Positions 49,315 through 58,241 of a stretch of DNA of 64,000 nucleotides are shown one piece after another. This DNA comes from Flavobacterium sp. HSC-61S13 (GTDB taxonomy: Bacteria; Bacteroidota; Bacteroidia; Flavobacteriales; Flavobacteriaceae). Within the stretch, counting starts at the first letter, position 1. Each line of letters opens with the position of its first letter. The notes beneath the pieces were generated by a model. That model ran no database searches, was not told the DNA's origin, and saw only the letters and a program-made list of their open reading frames with translations. The stretch spans positions 124,001 to 188,000 of the forward strand of contig NZ_JALJZV010000002.1 of assembly GCF_024171535.1 (NCBI RefSeq), given 5' to 3'. Made by a program: the position numbers and the translations under genes.

Positions 49315-49357
49315 TTAAAAAGGCGGTATACAACCTTTTAAGATACTGCTTTTTTAA
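49315..49357 (+). terminator. Terminator after the AraC regulator gene
   Basis: TTAAAAAGGCGGTAT / ATACTGCTTTTTTAA pair (with G-U pairs) around a 13-base loop and end in a T-tract on the plus strand, about 30 bases after the stop. Confidence 0.7.
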
Positions 49358-49538
49358 CTTATCTAAAAATCTATATTAAACTATTTAAAGAACAGTACAA
49401 AACAAATCGTAGAAGTATTGACAACAGATACATACTGTTTAAATATTTTAAAGAACATTAACTTACTTAATCAATCCATTATTTAATACAAACAATCTTA
49501 AACTTGGCGCTTAAAAAAAAACGATAGACCTTTACACT

Positions 49539-49907
49539 GTGAAAAAAGCAACCCTCATATTATCTCTATTTATACTGTTTAGACCGGTACTACCGGCTCT
49601 GGAATATGTGGTGTTTTATGACTATATCAAAAACGAACTCTGTGTTAATAAAGACCAACCAGAAATGGCGTGTAATGGTAAATGTCATTTAAAAAAAGAG
49701 CTTGCAAAAACCGTTGAAGCGGACAATAACAAGGATAAGTATCACTCGTTTTCACTTGAAAAAAACCTGACATACTACGCAGAAATTGTATGGAAACTCC
49801 CTCTTGACTTTGAGGCAAAAAACATCTTAGAACCGCTTTTTTCATACGCATGCATTTATCAATTTTCCTTCGCAAGTTTCGTTTTTAGACCCCCCCTATA
49901 TCCCTAG
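49539..49907 (+). CDS. Small Cys-motif (C-x9-CNGxC) protein, paralogue 2, unknown
   Basis: A GTG at 49539 gives 122 residues. A hydrophobic N-terminal segment (TLILSLFILFRPVLPAL) is followed by YDYIKNELCVNKDQPEMACN and GKCHLKKEL: Cys35, Cys45, Cys49 and His50. Spacing and context match paralogue 1 exactly (C-x9-CNGxC), with an added His. The C-terminal half has a further hydrophobic stretch (YACIYQFSFASFVF). It precedes the MbnPH-type operon, so a role in the same copper pathway is likely but unproven. GTG as start codon is shared with paralogue 1; no ATG precedes the signal sequence. Confidence 0.7.
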   Translation: MKKATLILSLFILFRPVLPALEYVVFYDYIKNELCVNKDQPEMACNGKCHLKKELAKTVEADNNKDKYHSFSLEKNLTYYAEIVWKLPLDFEAKNILEPLFSYACIYQFSFASFVFRPPLYP

Positions 49908-50228
49908 TTTACAGGATTAGTTTTCCAAGCCTTATAAAGCATTGGCTAAAGCATCTATTTGGCTACTTGGCGGCATTGACCTATCCTGATCTTTTCGATT
50001 TTGTCTCGTTGAATTCTAAAGAAATTCGCAACCCGATAATTCACAACGACTGCTAGAACTTTTACCGTTGTAAAAAAGCGTCTATAGCATTGTTGTCTTC
50101 ACGGTAGCACATCAGCTGGGCTATCCCATTTGTTGTAGGCGTATTTTTCCGATCTCAACACCGACAAAACGAACAAAAACGAATTAAGTACTCTGTGCTC
50201 AACGAAGATTTAAAACCTACTGAAAGTC
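49908..50228. other. Gap before the MbnPH-type operon, possibly a decayed coding sequence
   Basis: This 321-base stretch has no intact ORF. It is less AT-rich than other gaps (by my count about 72 G+C in 49981-50160), and open segments without start codons exist on both strands. One reads ALTYPDLFDFVSLNSKEIRN on the plus strand, another MCYREDNNAIDAFLQR on the minus strand. I do not recognise either. A gene remnant is possible. I find no exact -7 box for the operon that starts at 50229. Confidence 0.35.
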
Positions 50229-51149
50229 ATGAAATGCTATACCCTTTTTGCAATCGCTTTGCTGTTTGCCTTGAGCTCTTGTACCCTAGATAAAACGGAC
50301 TATGAAGATGAAATAAATACAATAGTCCCCGAATATCACGACTTTAAAGACGTGATTTCCACTACTAAGGGTATTTATAAAATTGATATTTTAGCTTTAA
50401 ACGGAACCCTTTATAAGGGGTATAATGAAATCCGAATCAAGCTTACCAATACGGTAACTAACGAAGCATTAGTTCGCGCTGACCCTCTGTTATTACCTGT
50501 TTTAACTCAAGCAAATACCAGTAAGGTTTCGTATCCACACAGTTCACGTTGGATTTATAATAACGTGGATCAATACTATACTGGATATGCAGTATTTTCC
50601 AGTGAGAGCAATGTCGACAACTGGACGTTACGACTCGTCTTTAACGACAAAGATCAAACCTTTACGGTTATCCAAGATGCTGTCATTCATAAGCAGGTGA
50701 ATAAAAACTTAAATATGACCGCCTTTACAGGCAAGGATGGCATACAATATATTATTGCATTAAAGGCGCCACAGAAGCCAAAAGTATCAGAAAATCAGCT
50801 AATTGCAGGCATCTATAAATCCGATTTAATAAGTGATGCTTCTGGGATTGCAACAGATTTAATCTCGGAATCCTATTCAGAAGCTCAAAATTATATTTTG
50901 AAATTGGACCCCAGAATGCCAGAGCCCTCGATGGGCAATCATTCATCACCGAACAATCAGGATTTAAAACAAGCTACAGATGGATGGTATTACGGCATGG
51001 TCAATTACACCATGACTGGAAATTGGACCCTGAATTTGATGCTGCTCGATCAAAACGGTAAGATTATACAAGGAACACCGGTTTCAACGGATTTCACTCC
51101 GGGTGTTGAAGGTGCGAAAAGTGAACTCCATATTGATATTTTATTCTAA
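50229..51149 (+). CDS. Lipoprotein with two FixH/YtkA-like domains, copper-locus component
   Basis: This 306-residue lipoprotein (lipobox ALSSCTL, Cys18) appears to contain two related beta-sandwich domains. The second (about 170-290) has the pattern DPRMPEPSMGNHSSPN, with Met230, Met235 and His238, then YYGMVNYTMTGNWTLNL, resembling FixH/YtkA domains. The first (about 48-150) has the matching layout with YPHSS and YTGYAVFSSESNVDNWTLRL but lost the methionines (DPLLLP). The Met/His cluster could bind copper. The stop overlaps the ATG of the TonB receptor by one base (TAATG), so the two are translationally coupled. Domain assignment is by eye. Confidence 0.7.
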   Translation: MKCYTLFAIALLFALSSCTLDKTDYEDEINTIVPEYHDFKDVISTTKGIYKIDILALNGTLYKGYNEIRIKLTNTVTNEALVRADPLLLPVLTQANTSKVSYPHSSRWIYNNVDQYYTGYAVFSSESNVDNWTLRLVFNDKDQTFTVIQDAVIHKQVNKNLNMTAFTGKDGIQYIIALKAPQKPKVSENQLIAGIYKSDLISDASGIATDLISESYSEAQNYILKLDPRMPEPSMGNHSSPNNQDLKQATDGWYYGMVNYTMTGNWTLNLMLLDQNGKIIQGTPVSTDFTPGVEGAKSELHIDILF

Positions 51150-53137
51150 TGAATAGGAAACTACTTACCCTAGCGTTATTTTTTTTGGGAATAACAGTTC
51201 ATGCTCAAAACAAGCCTATTGAAACCGATACGGTTACCGCTTTAGAAAATATCGATTTAGTTGTTTTGGCAAAAAAGAAAATCGAGACCCAAATGAAAAT
51301 GGCGGTATCAGTTGATGAATTTCTGGCCTCTTCGGATCAAATTAGCTTCATAAAAAGAGGTGCTTATGCCTGGGAACCTTTGCTCAATAATATGAGTAGC
51401 GAGCGCTCGAGTATTACTATTGACGGGATGCACATTTTCGGAGCATGCACTGACAAAATGGATCCGATCACCTCGTATGTTGAGCAAAATAATTTATCTG
51501 AGATAGCTATAAAATCGGGACAAGAAGGGAGCCTACAAGGTGCAACCATAGCTGGAAGTATTGACTTAAAAAGAAGAAGCACTGCCTTTGGACTAGAAAA
51601 AAAATGGCATGGCGCTTATCAAACGGGATTGGAATTCAACAACAAGCAGTTTTTAAACTTGGCGAATCTATCGTACTCCAGTGAGAAATTTGTGGCAGAT
51701 GGAAGTATCTCATATCGAAAAGCCGACAACTACAAAGATGGGAATAAGCACGAGGTTGCACATTCACAATACAAAAAGATGAATACTTCTTTGGGCTTGG
51801 CTTATAAAACTAGTACCCTATCGGCTCTAAGAGTCGACGCCATATTCGATGTTGCCAAAGATGTTGGATACCCCGCTCTGCCGATGGATTTATGGCTATC
51901 ACGTGCAATTATTACCTCTGTTGCTTACAAACAATTGTTTGAAGAAAGTCTGATAAAAGCATGGGACACTAAAATGTATTTTAATGCTATTGAACATTAT
52001 ATGGATGATACTACACGACCTGAGAATTTGGTACACATGGATATGCCCGGTTGGAACACCACTTATGGTTTGGTTTCTAGAGTAGACCTACAAGGCGATC
52101 GCTATCGTTCCGAAGTACAACTGAATGCCTATCACAATTTATCGATAGCCGAAATGCGCATGTATCCGCAAGATCGCAGTGAACGAACTATGTTTGCTTA
52201 CAGCTGGCCTTGGGTCAGTACAACTTATGCCAGTATCGCCAGCACAAATACTTGGGAGTTTTCAGAAGATAGTCAACTCGAATTTGGAGGTTCCGTAGGT
52301 GTTAATCACAATCATTCCAAATATGTTGAGTTTAATTGGATTTTTTATCCAGGTGCCCCTCAAGAAAAGACTCGTTTTTTGCCGAGTCTATATGCCAAAT
52401 ACCATTACAATTACAACAAATTTCGCTTTTCTATCGGTAGCGGTTACGGACATCGAGCTCCTACTGTTTCTGAAGCTTATGGTTATTATATATATAACAG
52501 CTTTGATCGTTACGACTATATTGGGAATCCCAATTTAAAAAACGAAATTTCTTATGAAGCCAATGCAAGTGTCGGTTTTAGTAGCGGAAAATTGAATATC
52601 CAAGCCAAAGTCAACTATTTCTATATTGAAAACTACATCATTGGTCGGGTGTTGAGTTTGGGTAGTCCAATGAACTACCAATCTGTTGGAGTAAAGGGAT
52701 ACACTTCCCTAGACCGGGCTACTTTATTCAATTTTTCACTAAACACCGGTTATCACATTCTTAAAGATTTGCATTGGAACGGAACTCTGACGTATGCGCG
52801 CGGACAAGATGACAAAAAGGGAAACCTGCCTTTTATTCGTCCTTTGAGCTATCAAACTTCTCTGCATTTTCAGTATCGAGAATTCGGGTTTCAAACATCG
52901 GTAAACGGCGATTTTGAACAACTCAACTATAGTCCCGAATACGGCGAAGATCAAACACCGTCTTATAGCATCTGGAATTTTTCAACGGACTACCGATTTC
53001 AAATTAAAAACAAAAACGTTGTAGCCCAAATTGGCGTCGAAAATTTATTTAATAAGTACTATAGTACTTATGCGGATTGGGGAAATATCCCCAGAGTCGG
53101 ACGCAACATTTTTACCTCATTAAAATTCAATTTATAA
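51149..53137 (+). CDS. TonB-dependent receptor, copper receptor (OprC/NosA-like) candidate
   Basis: This 662-residue outer-membrane receptor has a signal peptide ending in VHAQ, a plug domain (about 50-150) and a beta-barrel ending in RNIFTSLKFNL. It lacks the SusC-type carboxypeptidase domain. The plug carries IDGMHIFGACTDKMDPITSY with Cys100 and Met104, the CxxxM half of the copper site described for OprC. A second cluster His296-Met297-Asp-Met299 (LVHMDMPGW) could be the other half, although the reported OprC form is HxM. The gene is coupled to the FixH-like lipoprotein upstream and lies 19 bases before the MbnP-like gene. Copper import is a strong inference. Confidence 0.85.
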   Translation: MNRKLLTLALFFLGITVHAQNKPIETDTVTALENIDLVVLAKKKIETQMKMAVSVDEFLASSDQISFIKRGAYAWEPLLNNMSSERSSITIDGMHIFGACTDKMDPITSYVEQNNLSEIAIKSGQEGSLQGATIAGSIDLKRRSTAFGLEKKWHGAYQTGLEFNNKQFLNLANLSYSSEKFVADGSISYRKADNYKDGNKHEVAHSQYKKMNTSLGLAYKTSTLSALRVDAIFDVAKDVGYPALPMDLWLSRAIITSVAYKQLFEESLIKAWDTKMYFNAIEHYMDDTTRPENLVHMDMPGWNTTYGLVSRVDLQGDRYRSEVQLNAYHNLSIAEMRMYPQDRSERTMFAYSWPWVSTTYASIASTNTWEFSEDSQLEFGGSVGVNHNHSKYVEFNWIFYPGAPQEKTRFLPSLYAKYHYNYNKFRFSIGSGYGHRAPTVSEAYGYYIYNSFDRYDYIGNPNLKNEISYEANASVGFSSGKLNIQAKVNYFYIENYIIGRVLSLGSPMNYQSVGVKGYTSLDRATLFNFSLNTGYHILKDLHWNGTLTYARGQDDKKGNLPFIRPLSYQTSLHFQYREFGFQTSVNGDFEQLNYSPEYGEDQTPSYSIWNFSTDYRFQIKNKNVVAQIGVENLFNKYYSTYADWGNIPRVGRNIFTSLKFNL

Positions 53138-53156
53138 CTTATAACAATTCAAAAAA

Positions 53157-54023
53157 ATGAAAAATATAAAAACATATCTTATAGCTGCATCAATAGCCCT
53201 ATTCTTTGTCTCTTGTCAAAGTGATGATAGCAGTCCGGTTGCCAACAACGTGACTTTGTCTTTTAACAATACTTTTAAAGACCTTGCCATTGTACTTGGA
53301 GATGCTGCATCGCATCAAGCTACTGTAAACACCTCAGCAGCTGGGCAACTACATCAATTTTCCGAATTAAAGTATGTCATCAGTAATATTCGCTTGGTCA
53401 AAGCAGATGGGACGGAAATCCCTTACAACATCAATGATCTAGATAAAGGAGCTGCTGTTGTTGATCAATCTAAGCCTATCACACTAAACTACACACTAAA
53501 CAACATCCCTTCTGGCGATTATAAACAACTAAAATTTGGGTTGGGTGTAAAAAAGGACTTGAATGTACTAAATCAAGTAAAGTTCCCGAATTTCTACGCC
53601 ACAGCAGGAGCCAACGACACCGAAATGATGTGGGAATGGGGAACGGGATACCGCTTTACCAAAATAGAAGGTTTTTATGATACCGATAAAAAAACCTTAT
53701 CTATTCACACGGGAAGCACCATCGAAGGAGAAGAAGGCAGTTATACCCAGGGCGTTGACTCCTATAGAGACATCGTCCTCGATCTTCCAATACATGCCAC
53801 TGTAGGTGCTAAGGCTCCAGAAATAGCAATCAAGGCAGACTTCGACAAATTGTTGAGCGGAAAAACCAATACCATTACCTTAAAAACAGGGACGGGTATG
53901 GATGCTAACGCCACTCCAAACATTCATACAGCCAACCAAATGGTTCTATTTGTAGATAATTTAGGAGGGAATGGCAGTAGTGATTTAACCGGTATATTTT
54001 CGATAATAAAGGTCGAAAATTAA
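53157..54023 (+). CDS. MbnP-like copper-binding lipoprotein
   Basis: This 288-residue lipoprotein (lipobox LFFVSCQS, Cys20) matches the MbnP family: SFNNTF, FSELKYVISNIRLVKADG, GDYKQLKFGLGV and EMMWEWGTGYRFTKIEGF. In studied MbnP proteins a Trp in this kind of segment is oxidised to kynurenine by the partner MbnH and helps bind copper; here Trp159 and Trp161 form a WxW pair. An MbnH-type enzyme follows 76 bases downstream. The hairpin in that gap may set their ratio. The family is known to occur without methanobactin genes, as here. Confidence 0.88.
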   Translation: MKNIKTYLIAASIALFFVSCQSDDSSPVANNVTLSFNNTFKDLAIVLGDAASHQATVNTSAAGQLHQFSELKYVISNIRLVKADGTEIPYNINDLDKGAAVVDQSKPITLNYTLNNIPSGDYKQLKFGLGVKKDLNVLNQVKFPNFYATAGANDTEMMWEWGTGYRFTKIEGFYDTDKKTLSIHTGSTIEGEEGSYTQGVDSYRDIVLDLPIHATVGAKAPEIAIKADFDKLLSGKTNTITLKTGTGMDANATPNIHTANQMVLFVDNLGGNGSSDLTGIFSIIKVEN

Positions 54024-54033
54024 ATTTAAAAGT

Positions 54034-54064
54034 GCGTCGTCTGATCTTTTAGCTCAGACGACGC
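54034..54064 (+). promoter_or_regulatory. Strong hairpin between the mbnP-like and mbnH-like genes
   Basis: A perfect 11-base inverted repeat, GCGTCGTCTGA / TCAGACGACGC, with a 9-base loop. No T-tract follows on the plus strand, so it is more likely an RNA stabiliser, processing site or partial attenuator than a full terminator. Confidence 0.7.
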
Positions 54065-54099
54065 TTCATTACAATTAATTTGAAAGACATCCATTAGGA

Positions 54100-55125
54100 A
54101 TGAAAAAAAGATTAGGATTGCTTTTTATGCTATTGCTAATAGCTTCGTGTAGAAATGACGATTATGAGCCAATCTCGTTTGACAATCCCGAGATTGTACT
54201 AACGATACCTGAAGGATTTCCAAAAATGAACCCTGCCGCACGCAATAACAGACCTACACAATTTGGCGTTGAACTGGGACAAAAACTTTTCAATGAAAAA
54301 AGGTTTAGCGCAGACAATAGTATTTCATGCAGTAGTTGCCATCTCAAAACCAATGCTTTTTCCGATACCCATTCCCAAGCTGTTGGCATCTATCAAAGAA
54401 TTGGTCTTCGCAACGTACCGCCATTACAAAATTTAGCCTTTTTAAATTTTTATAATTGGGACGGTAGTAAACTACAGCTCGAAAATCAAGTTTTGGTTCC
54501 CATTATCACTCATGAGGAGATGAATTCCTCTATAGTTGAAGTCATCCATAAAATTCAAGATGACAAGGAATACAAGGAATTGTTCCAAAAAGCATTTGGT
54601 GACCAAAATATCAATGCAACGGGTATTTATCTCAGTTTAGCCCAATATCAATATACCTTAATTTCGGCGAACAGCAAATACGATCGGGTCAAAAAAAATA
54701 GTGGAGAACGTTTTACCCAAAGTGAAAGTCGCGGCTACCAAGTTTTTCAACAAAAGTGCGTGAGTTGTCACAGCACCGAACTATTTACCGACCAAAGCTT
54801 TAGAAACATTGGTTTTCCCGTAAATACAGACACCAATGAGGCGGGACGCGCTAGGGTTACAGGAATCGCCACCGATTATATGAGTTTTCGCGTACCTTCT
54901 TTGCGCAATGTAGAATACACGGCACCCTACGGAAGTTTCGGACAGTTTGCTACGCTAAAAGAGGTGTTGGACTATTTTGATCGAGGCGTCTTGAACTCGA
55001 GCAATCTCGATCCAATTTTTAAAGATAATGGCAATAGAATACCCCTGAGTGAATACGAAAAACTCGATTTAATAGCGTTTATGAAAACGCTGAGCGATCG
55101 AGAATTTACAGGGAGATTGCCTTAA
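54100..55125 (+). CDS. MbnH-like di-heme cytochrome c peroxidase family protein
   Basis: This 341-residue lipoprotein (lipobox IASCRND, Cys17) belongs to the bacterial di-heme peroxidase/MauG superfamily. Two heme c sites are seen: CSSCH (Cys77, Cys80, His81) and CVSCH (Cys220, Cys223, His224). Its neighbour is an MbnP-like protein, and MbnH enzymes modify a Trp of MbnP using peroxide-derived oxidising power. It is therefore called MbnH-like rather than a detoxifying peroxidase, on context. It is the last gene of the operon and is followed by a strong terminator. Confidence 0.88.
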   Translation: MKKRLGLLFMLLLIASCRNDDYEPISFDNPEIVLTIPEGFPKMNPAARNNRPTQFGVELGQKLFNEKRFSADNSISCSSCHLKTNAFSDTHSQAVGIYQRIGLRNVPPLQNLAFLNFYNWDGSKLQLENQVLVPIITHEEMNSSIVEVIHKIQDDKEYKELFQKAFGDQNINATGIYLSLAQYQYTLISANSKYDRVKKNSGERFTQSESRGYQVFQQKCVSCHSTELFTDQSFRNIGFPVNTDTNEAGRARVTGIATDYMSFRVPSLRNVEYTAPYGSFGQFATLKEVLDYFDRGVLNSSNLDPIFKDNGNRIPLSEYEKLDLIAFMKTLSDREFTGRLP

Positions 55126-55126
55126 T

Positions 55127-55168
55127 AAAAAAAACTGCTAGAAGAAATGCCTTCTAGCAGTTTTTTTA
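55127..55168 (+). terminator. Bidirectional terminator between the mbnH-like gene and hemL
   Basis: AAAAACTGCTAGAAG / CTTCTAGCAGTTTTTTT with a 6-base loop. T-tracts in both directions serve the convergent genes. Confidence 0.9.
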
Positions 55169-55203
55169 TTTTATAAGATTTTGTGTGAGACTTATTTTAA
55201 AGA

Positions 55204-56493
55204 CTAACGCTCTAATTGAAAAACGGCATTTACGGCATTTATTGTAAAATCCAAATCATCGTAAGTCAATGCATCCGTGATAAACCAAGTTTCGTAGGCT
55301 GAAGGTGCGATATAGACTCCTTGTTTTAACAATCTGTGAAAGAACTTCTTAAATGTATCATTATCACCATATCCAGCTGACTCAAAATCAAAAACCGGCT
55401 TGTTGTCAAAAAACACTGAAATCATAGATCCCACTCTATTGATGGAATGAGCGACATTATTCTCAGCTAATACTTTTCTCATACCTGCTTCTAGATAGGC
55501 TGTTTTCTGCTCTAGGCGCGTATATAATTCTAAATCACTTTCAATGGCTTGCAACATGGTCAATCCTGCAGCCATAGCCAATGGATTCCCAGATAGTGTT
55601 CCAGCTTGGTAAACAGGACCTATTGGTGCTAAGTAATCCATAATTTCTTGACGTGCAGCAAAAGCACCAACAGGTAGTCCACCTCCGATGACTTTTCCAA
55701 AAGTAACGATATCAGCGGCTATTCCTAACAACTCTTGTGCTCCGCCACGTGCAAGTCGAAATCCGGTCATTACTTCGTCAAATATCAACAAGGTACCGTG
55801 TTGGGTACAAAGCAACCTCAAGGCTTCTAAAAAGCCTTTCTTCGGAGGAACACAACCCATATTTCCTGCAACAGGCTCAATGATCAACGCGGCGATTTCA
55901 TTTTGATTGGATTCAAAAAGTTGTTTTACACTTTCTAGATCGTTGTAATTGGCCAGTAAGGTGTCTTTCGCCGTCCCTACCGTTACTCCAGGGCTGTTTG
56001 GAGATCCAAAAGTAACTGCTCCACTACCGGCTTCAATTAAAAATGAATCCGAATGTCCGTGATAACAACCCTTGAATTTTATGATTTTCTCTCTATTGGT
56101 AAAACCTCGAGCTAAGCGAATAGCACTCATACAGGCTTCTGTACCAGAATTTACAAATCGGATTTTATCGATATTAGGTACCATAGATACCGCTAATTCG
56201 GCAATTTTCGTTTCTATTTCGGTCGGCATTCCAAACGAAGTTCCCAGCTTTGCTTTCTCGATGATTGCATTGACTACCGGTTCGTAAGCATGACCTAAAA
56301 TCATAGGTCCCCATGAATTGATATAATCGATTAATTTATTACCGTCCTCATCATATAAATATGCCCCTATTGCTTTTTTAACAAAAATCGGAGTTCCTCC
56401 TACGGATTTGAATGCTCTTACTGGAGAATTGACACCTCCTGGAATTACTTTTTCTGCCTCTGCAAATAGTTGACTACTTCTTTGATATAACAT
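55204..56493 (-). CDS. hemL: Glutamate-1-semialdehyde 2,1-aminomutase
   Basis: HemL makes 5-aminolevulinate, the tetrapyrrole precursor, from glutamate-1-semialdehyde using PLP/PMP. The 429-residue protein has [55 protein letters not shown] and the PLP lysine in [15 protein letters not shown]. Its start codon overlaps the stop of the upstream glucosaminidase gene by one base. The neighbouring mbnH-like protein needs heme, but the genes are convergent. Confidence 0.96.
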   Translation of the reverse strand: MLYQRSSQLFAEAEKVIPGGVNSPVRAFKSVGGTPIFVKKAIGAYLYDEDGNKLIDYINSWGPMILGHAYEPVVNAIIEKAKLGTSFGMPTEIETKIAELAVSMVPNIDKIRFVNSGTEACMSAIRLARGFTNREKIIKFKGCYHGHSDSFLIEAGSGAVTFGSPNSPGVTVGTAKDTLLANYNDLESVKQLFESNQNEIAALIIEPVAGNMGCVPPKKGFLEALRLLCTQHGTLLIFDEVMTGFRLARGGAQELLGIAADIVTFGKVIGGGLPVGAFAARQEIMDYLAPIGPVYQAGTLSGNPLAMAAGLTMLQAIESDLELYTRLEQKTAYLEAGMRKVLAENNVAHSINRVGSMISVFFDNKPVFDFESAGYGDNDTFKKFFHRLLKQGVYIAPSAYETWFITDALTYDDLDFTINAVNAVFQLER

Positions 56494-57344
56494 TATTTTA
56501 TTTTTAAGATTTGTCCCACCGAAATGGTATTATCGGATAAATTATTTAATTTCTGTAGTTCCGCAACAGTCACATTGTATCGCTTTGAAATCGAAAACAA
56601 GGTATCGCCTCCTGTTACTTTATAAACATTGTAAGTTGAGCTCGGTATACTTGGGCTGATTACTACCGGTACATAATTACCACCTAAGACTTCTTGATCG
56701 AAGTTAAACAATTGATAACGTTCTATCAAGCTTATCAGCTTCTCCGGATACTTGGGATCGGTAGCATAACCTGCTGCACGCAGTCCCTTTGCCCAGCCTA
56801 CGTAATCTCCTTTGTCAAGATCAAATAATTTTGCATACCGACCACGCTTCGTTAAAAACATCGAATGATCCAGATATGATTCTTCAGCATTTAGATATTT
56901 TCTAAAACATTCCTCTGGTGCATCATCATCATGTCTGACCGAATCACCAGTCCAACCTTGATGGCATTTTATACCGAAATGGTTATTGGCTTTTTGACTT
57001 AATGTTCCCTGTCCGGATCCGGATTCCAATACGCCTTGCGCTAAGGTTATACTTGCTGGAATACCGTGATCAGACATATTCTTTTTTGCAATGTCTTTAT
57101 ATCGCATAATATATTCGCGAATCATATCATTGGTAACGCTTAAACGCGAAGTAGCCTCCAAGGTTTCTATTTGACTATTCTTAGCTGGCTTAATGGGTTT
57201 CTTGTTCAATTGAGCCCGATAAGAAGCTTTATTGATCAATTCCGTTTCCCGCTTTTTCTTCTTAGTGAAACTACCTTTGCTTTTGCTAGAACCACAGCTT
57301 ACCAAAAAAGAGAGCATTACTACTAAAAATATTTTTTTAAACAT
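56493..57344 (-). CDS. Glucosaminidase-type lipoprotein with a LysM domain
   Basis: This 283-residue lipoprotein (lipobox SFLVSCGSS, Cys17) has a Lys-rich linker, then a mannosyl-glycoprotein endo-beta-N-acetylglucosaminidase-like domain (about 75-225): [19 protein letters not shown] with the catalytic-type Glu, [12 protein letters not shown] and [20 protein letters not shown]-terminal LysM domain ([18 protein letters not shown]) binds peptidoglycan. It probably remodels the cell wall. The stop overlaps the hemL start, and the gene upstream ends 4 bases before its start. Confidence 0.92.
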   Translation of the reverse strand: MFKKIFLVVMLSFLVSCGSSKSKGSFTKKKKRETELINKASYRAQLNKKPIKPAKNSQIETLEATSRLSVTNDMIREYIMRYKDIAKKNMSDHGIPASITLAQGVLESGSGQGTLSQKANNHFGIKCHQGWTGDSVRHDDDAPEECFRKYLNAEESYLDHSMFLTKRGRYAKLFDLDKGDYVGWAKGLRAAGYATDPKYPEKLISLIERYQLFNFDQEVLGGNYVPVVISPSIPSSTYNVYKVTGGDTLFSISKRYNVTVAELQKLNNLSDNTISVGQILKIK

Positions 57345-57347
57345 AAC

Positions 57348-58241
57348 TTATACTATAACTAATTTAGATTCAAAATTTGCATTCCACCCTTGCAATCCTC
57401 CAGTGTGAATGGCTAGTATTTTAGACGCTGCAGGAAAATACGATTTCTCTATTAAATCCATAATCCCAAAAATCATTTTACCCGTGTAAATAGGGTCTAA
57501 TAAAATACCGGTTTTATCGTAAAATGACGAGAGAAAATCCAATAATTCTTTGGTCGTTTTTGCATAACCTCCAAAATGATAATCCGCTATTAACTCCCAA
57601 TTTCGCTTTTCTACGAAACCGTTTATTACTTCCGTTAGAAAGTCGCCCTTTAGGGCAGGAAATCCCAATACCTGCTGTTTTACTCCACTCGCGTTAATTA
57701 ATCCAGCCAAGGTACCACCAGTTCCTACGGCACTACAAATATAATCAAACTCTTGGTCTTGCTTTTTTAAAATTTCTTGACAACCTTGAATTGCCAAAAT
57801 ATTGGTCCCCCCTTCCGGAATCAAATAATAATTTCCAAATTCACTGTCCAATTTTTTGACAAACTCGGCAGTAGTTTTTTGTCTGTACTCCTCTCGAGTT
57901 ACAAATTTAAAAATCATTCCATTTTCATGTGCCCGCTTTAGGGTTGGATTCTCAAGAAATTTACTTGCTAATTCCTCTCCGCGAATAATACCAATAGTCT
58001 TAAAACCAAATTCCTTTCCTGCCGCCGCTGTTGCAGCTATGTGATTGGAATAGGCTCCTCCGAAAGTCACTATAATTTCTAGCCCCAATTCTTTAGCGCG
58101 AATAAAATTATATTTTAATTTCCGGAACTTATTCCCCGATATGTCGGCATGCAATAAATCTTCCCTCTTTACAGATAAACTGACCCCATTTTTAAAAGAA
58201 AGCCTTACGACATCATTGGGAATATACTTTTCTTCAAACAT
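57348..58241 (-). CDS. PLP-dependent enzyme of the ACC deaminase/D-cysteine desulfhydrase family
   Basis: This 297-residue fold-type II PLP enzyme has the PLP lysine in ISGNKFRKLKYN and the glycine loop in AVGTGGTLAG. The motif TFGGAYSNHIAATAAAGKEF is typical of the family, and GILLDPIYTGKM matches D-cysteine desulfhydrases. Whether it acts on D-cysteine or 1-aminocyclopropane-1-carboxylate cannot be told by eye; desulfhydrase is more likely outside plant-associated bacteria. Its start shares a base with the stop of the upstream HExxH gene, so these genes are coupled. Confidence 0.85.
   Translation of the reverse strand: MFEEKYIPNDVVRLSFKNGVSLSVKREDLLHADISGNKFRKLKYNFIRAKELGLEIIVTFGGAYSNHIAATAAAGKEFGFKTIGIIRGEELASKFLENPTLKRAHENGMIFKFVTREEYRQKTTAEFVKKLDSEFGNYYLIPEGGTNILAIQGCQEILKKQDQEFDYICSAVGTGGTLAGLINASGVKQQVLGFPALKGDFLTEVINGFVEKRNWELIADYHFGGYAKTTKELLDFLSSFYDKTGILLDPIYTGKMIFGIMDLIEKSYFPAASKILAIHTGGLQGWNANFESKLVIV

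Noticed and set aside
54100..55125. Di-heme protein considered as a plain cytochrome c peroxidase for H2O2 removal
   Set aside because: Possible, but the adjacent MbnP-like gene in the same operon favours an MbnH-type role.
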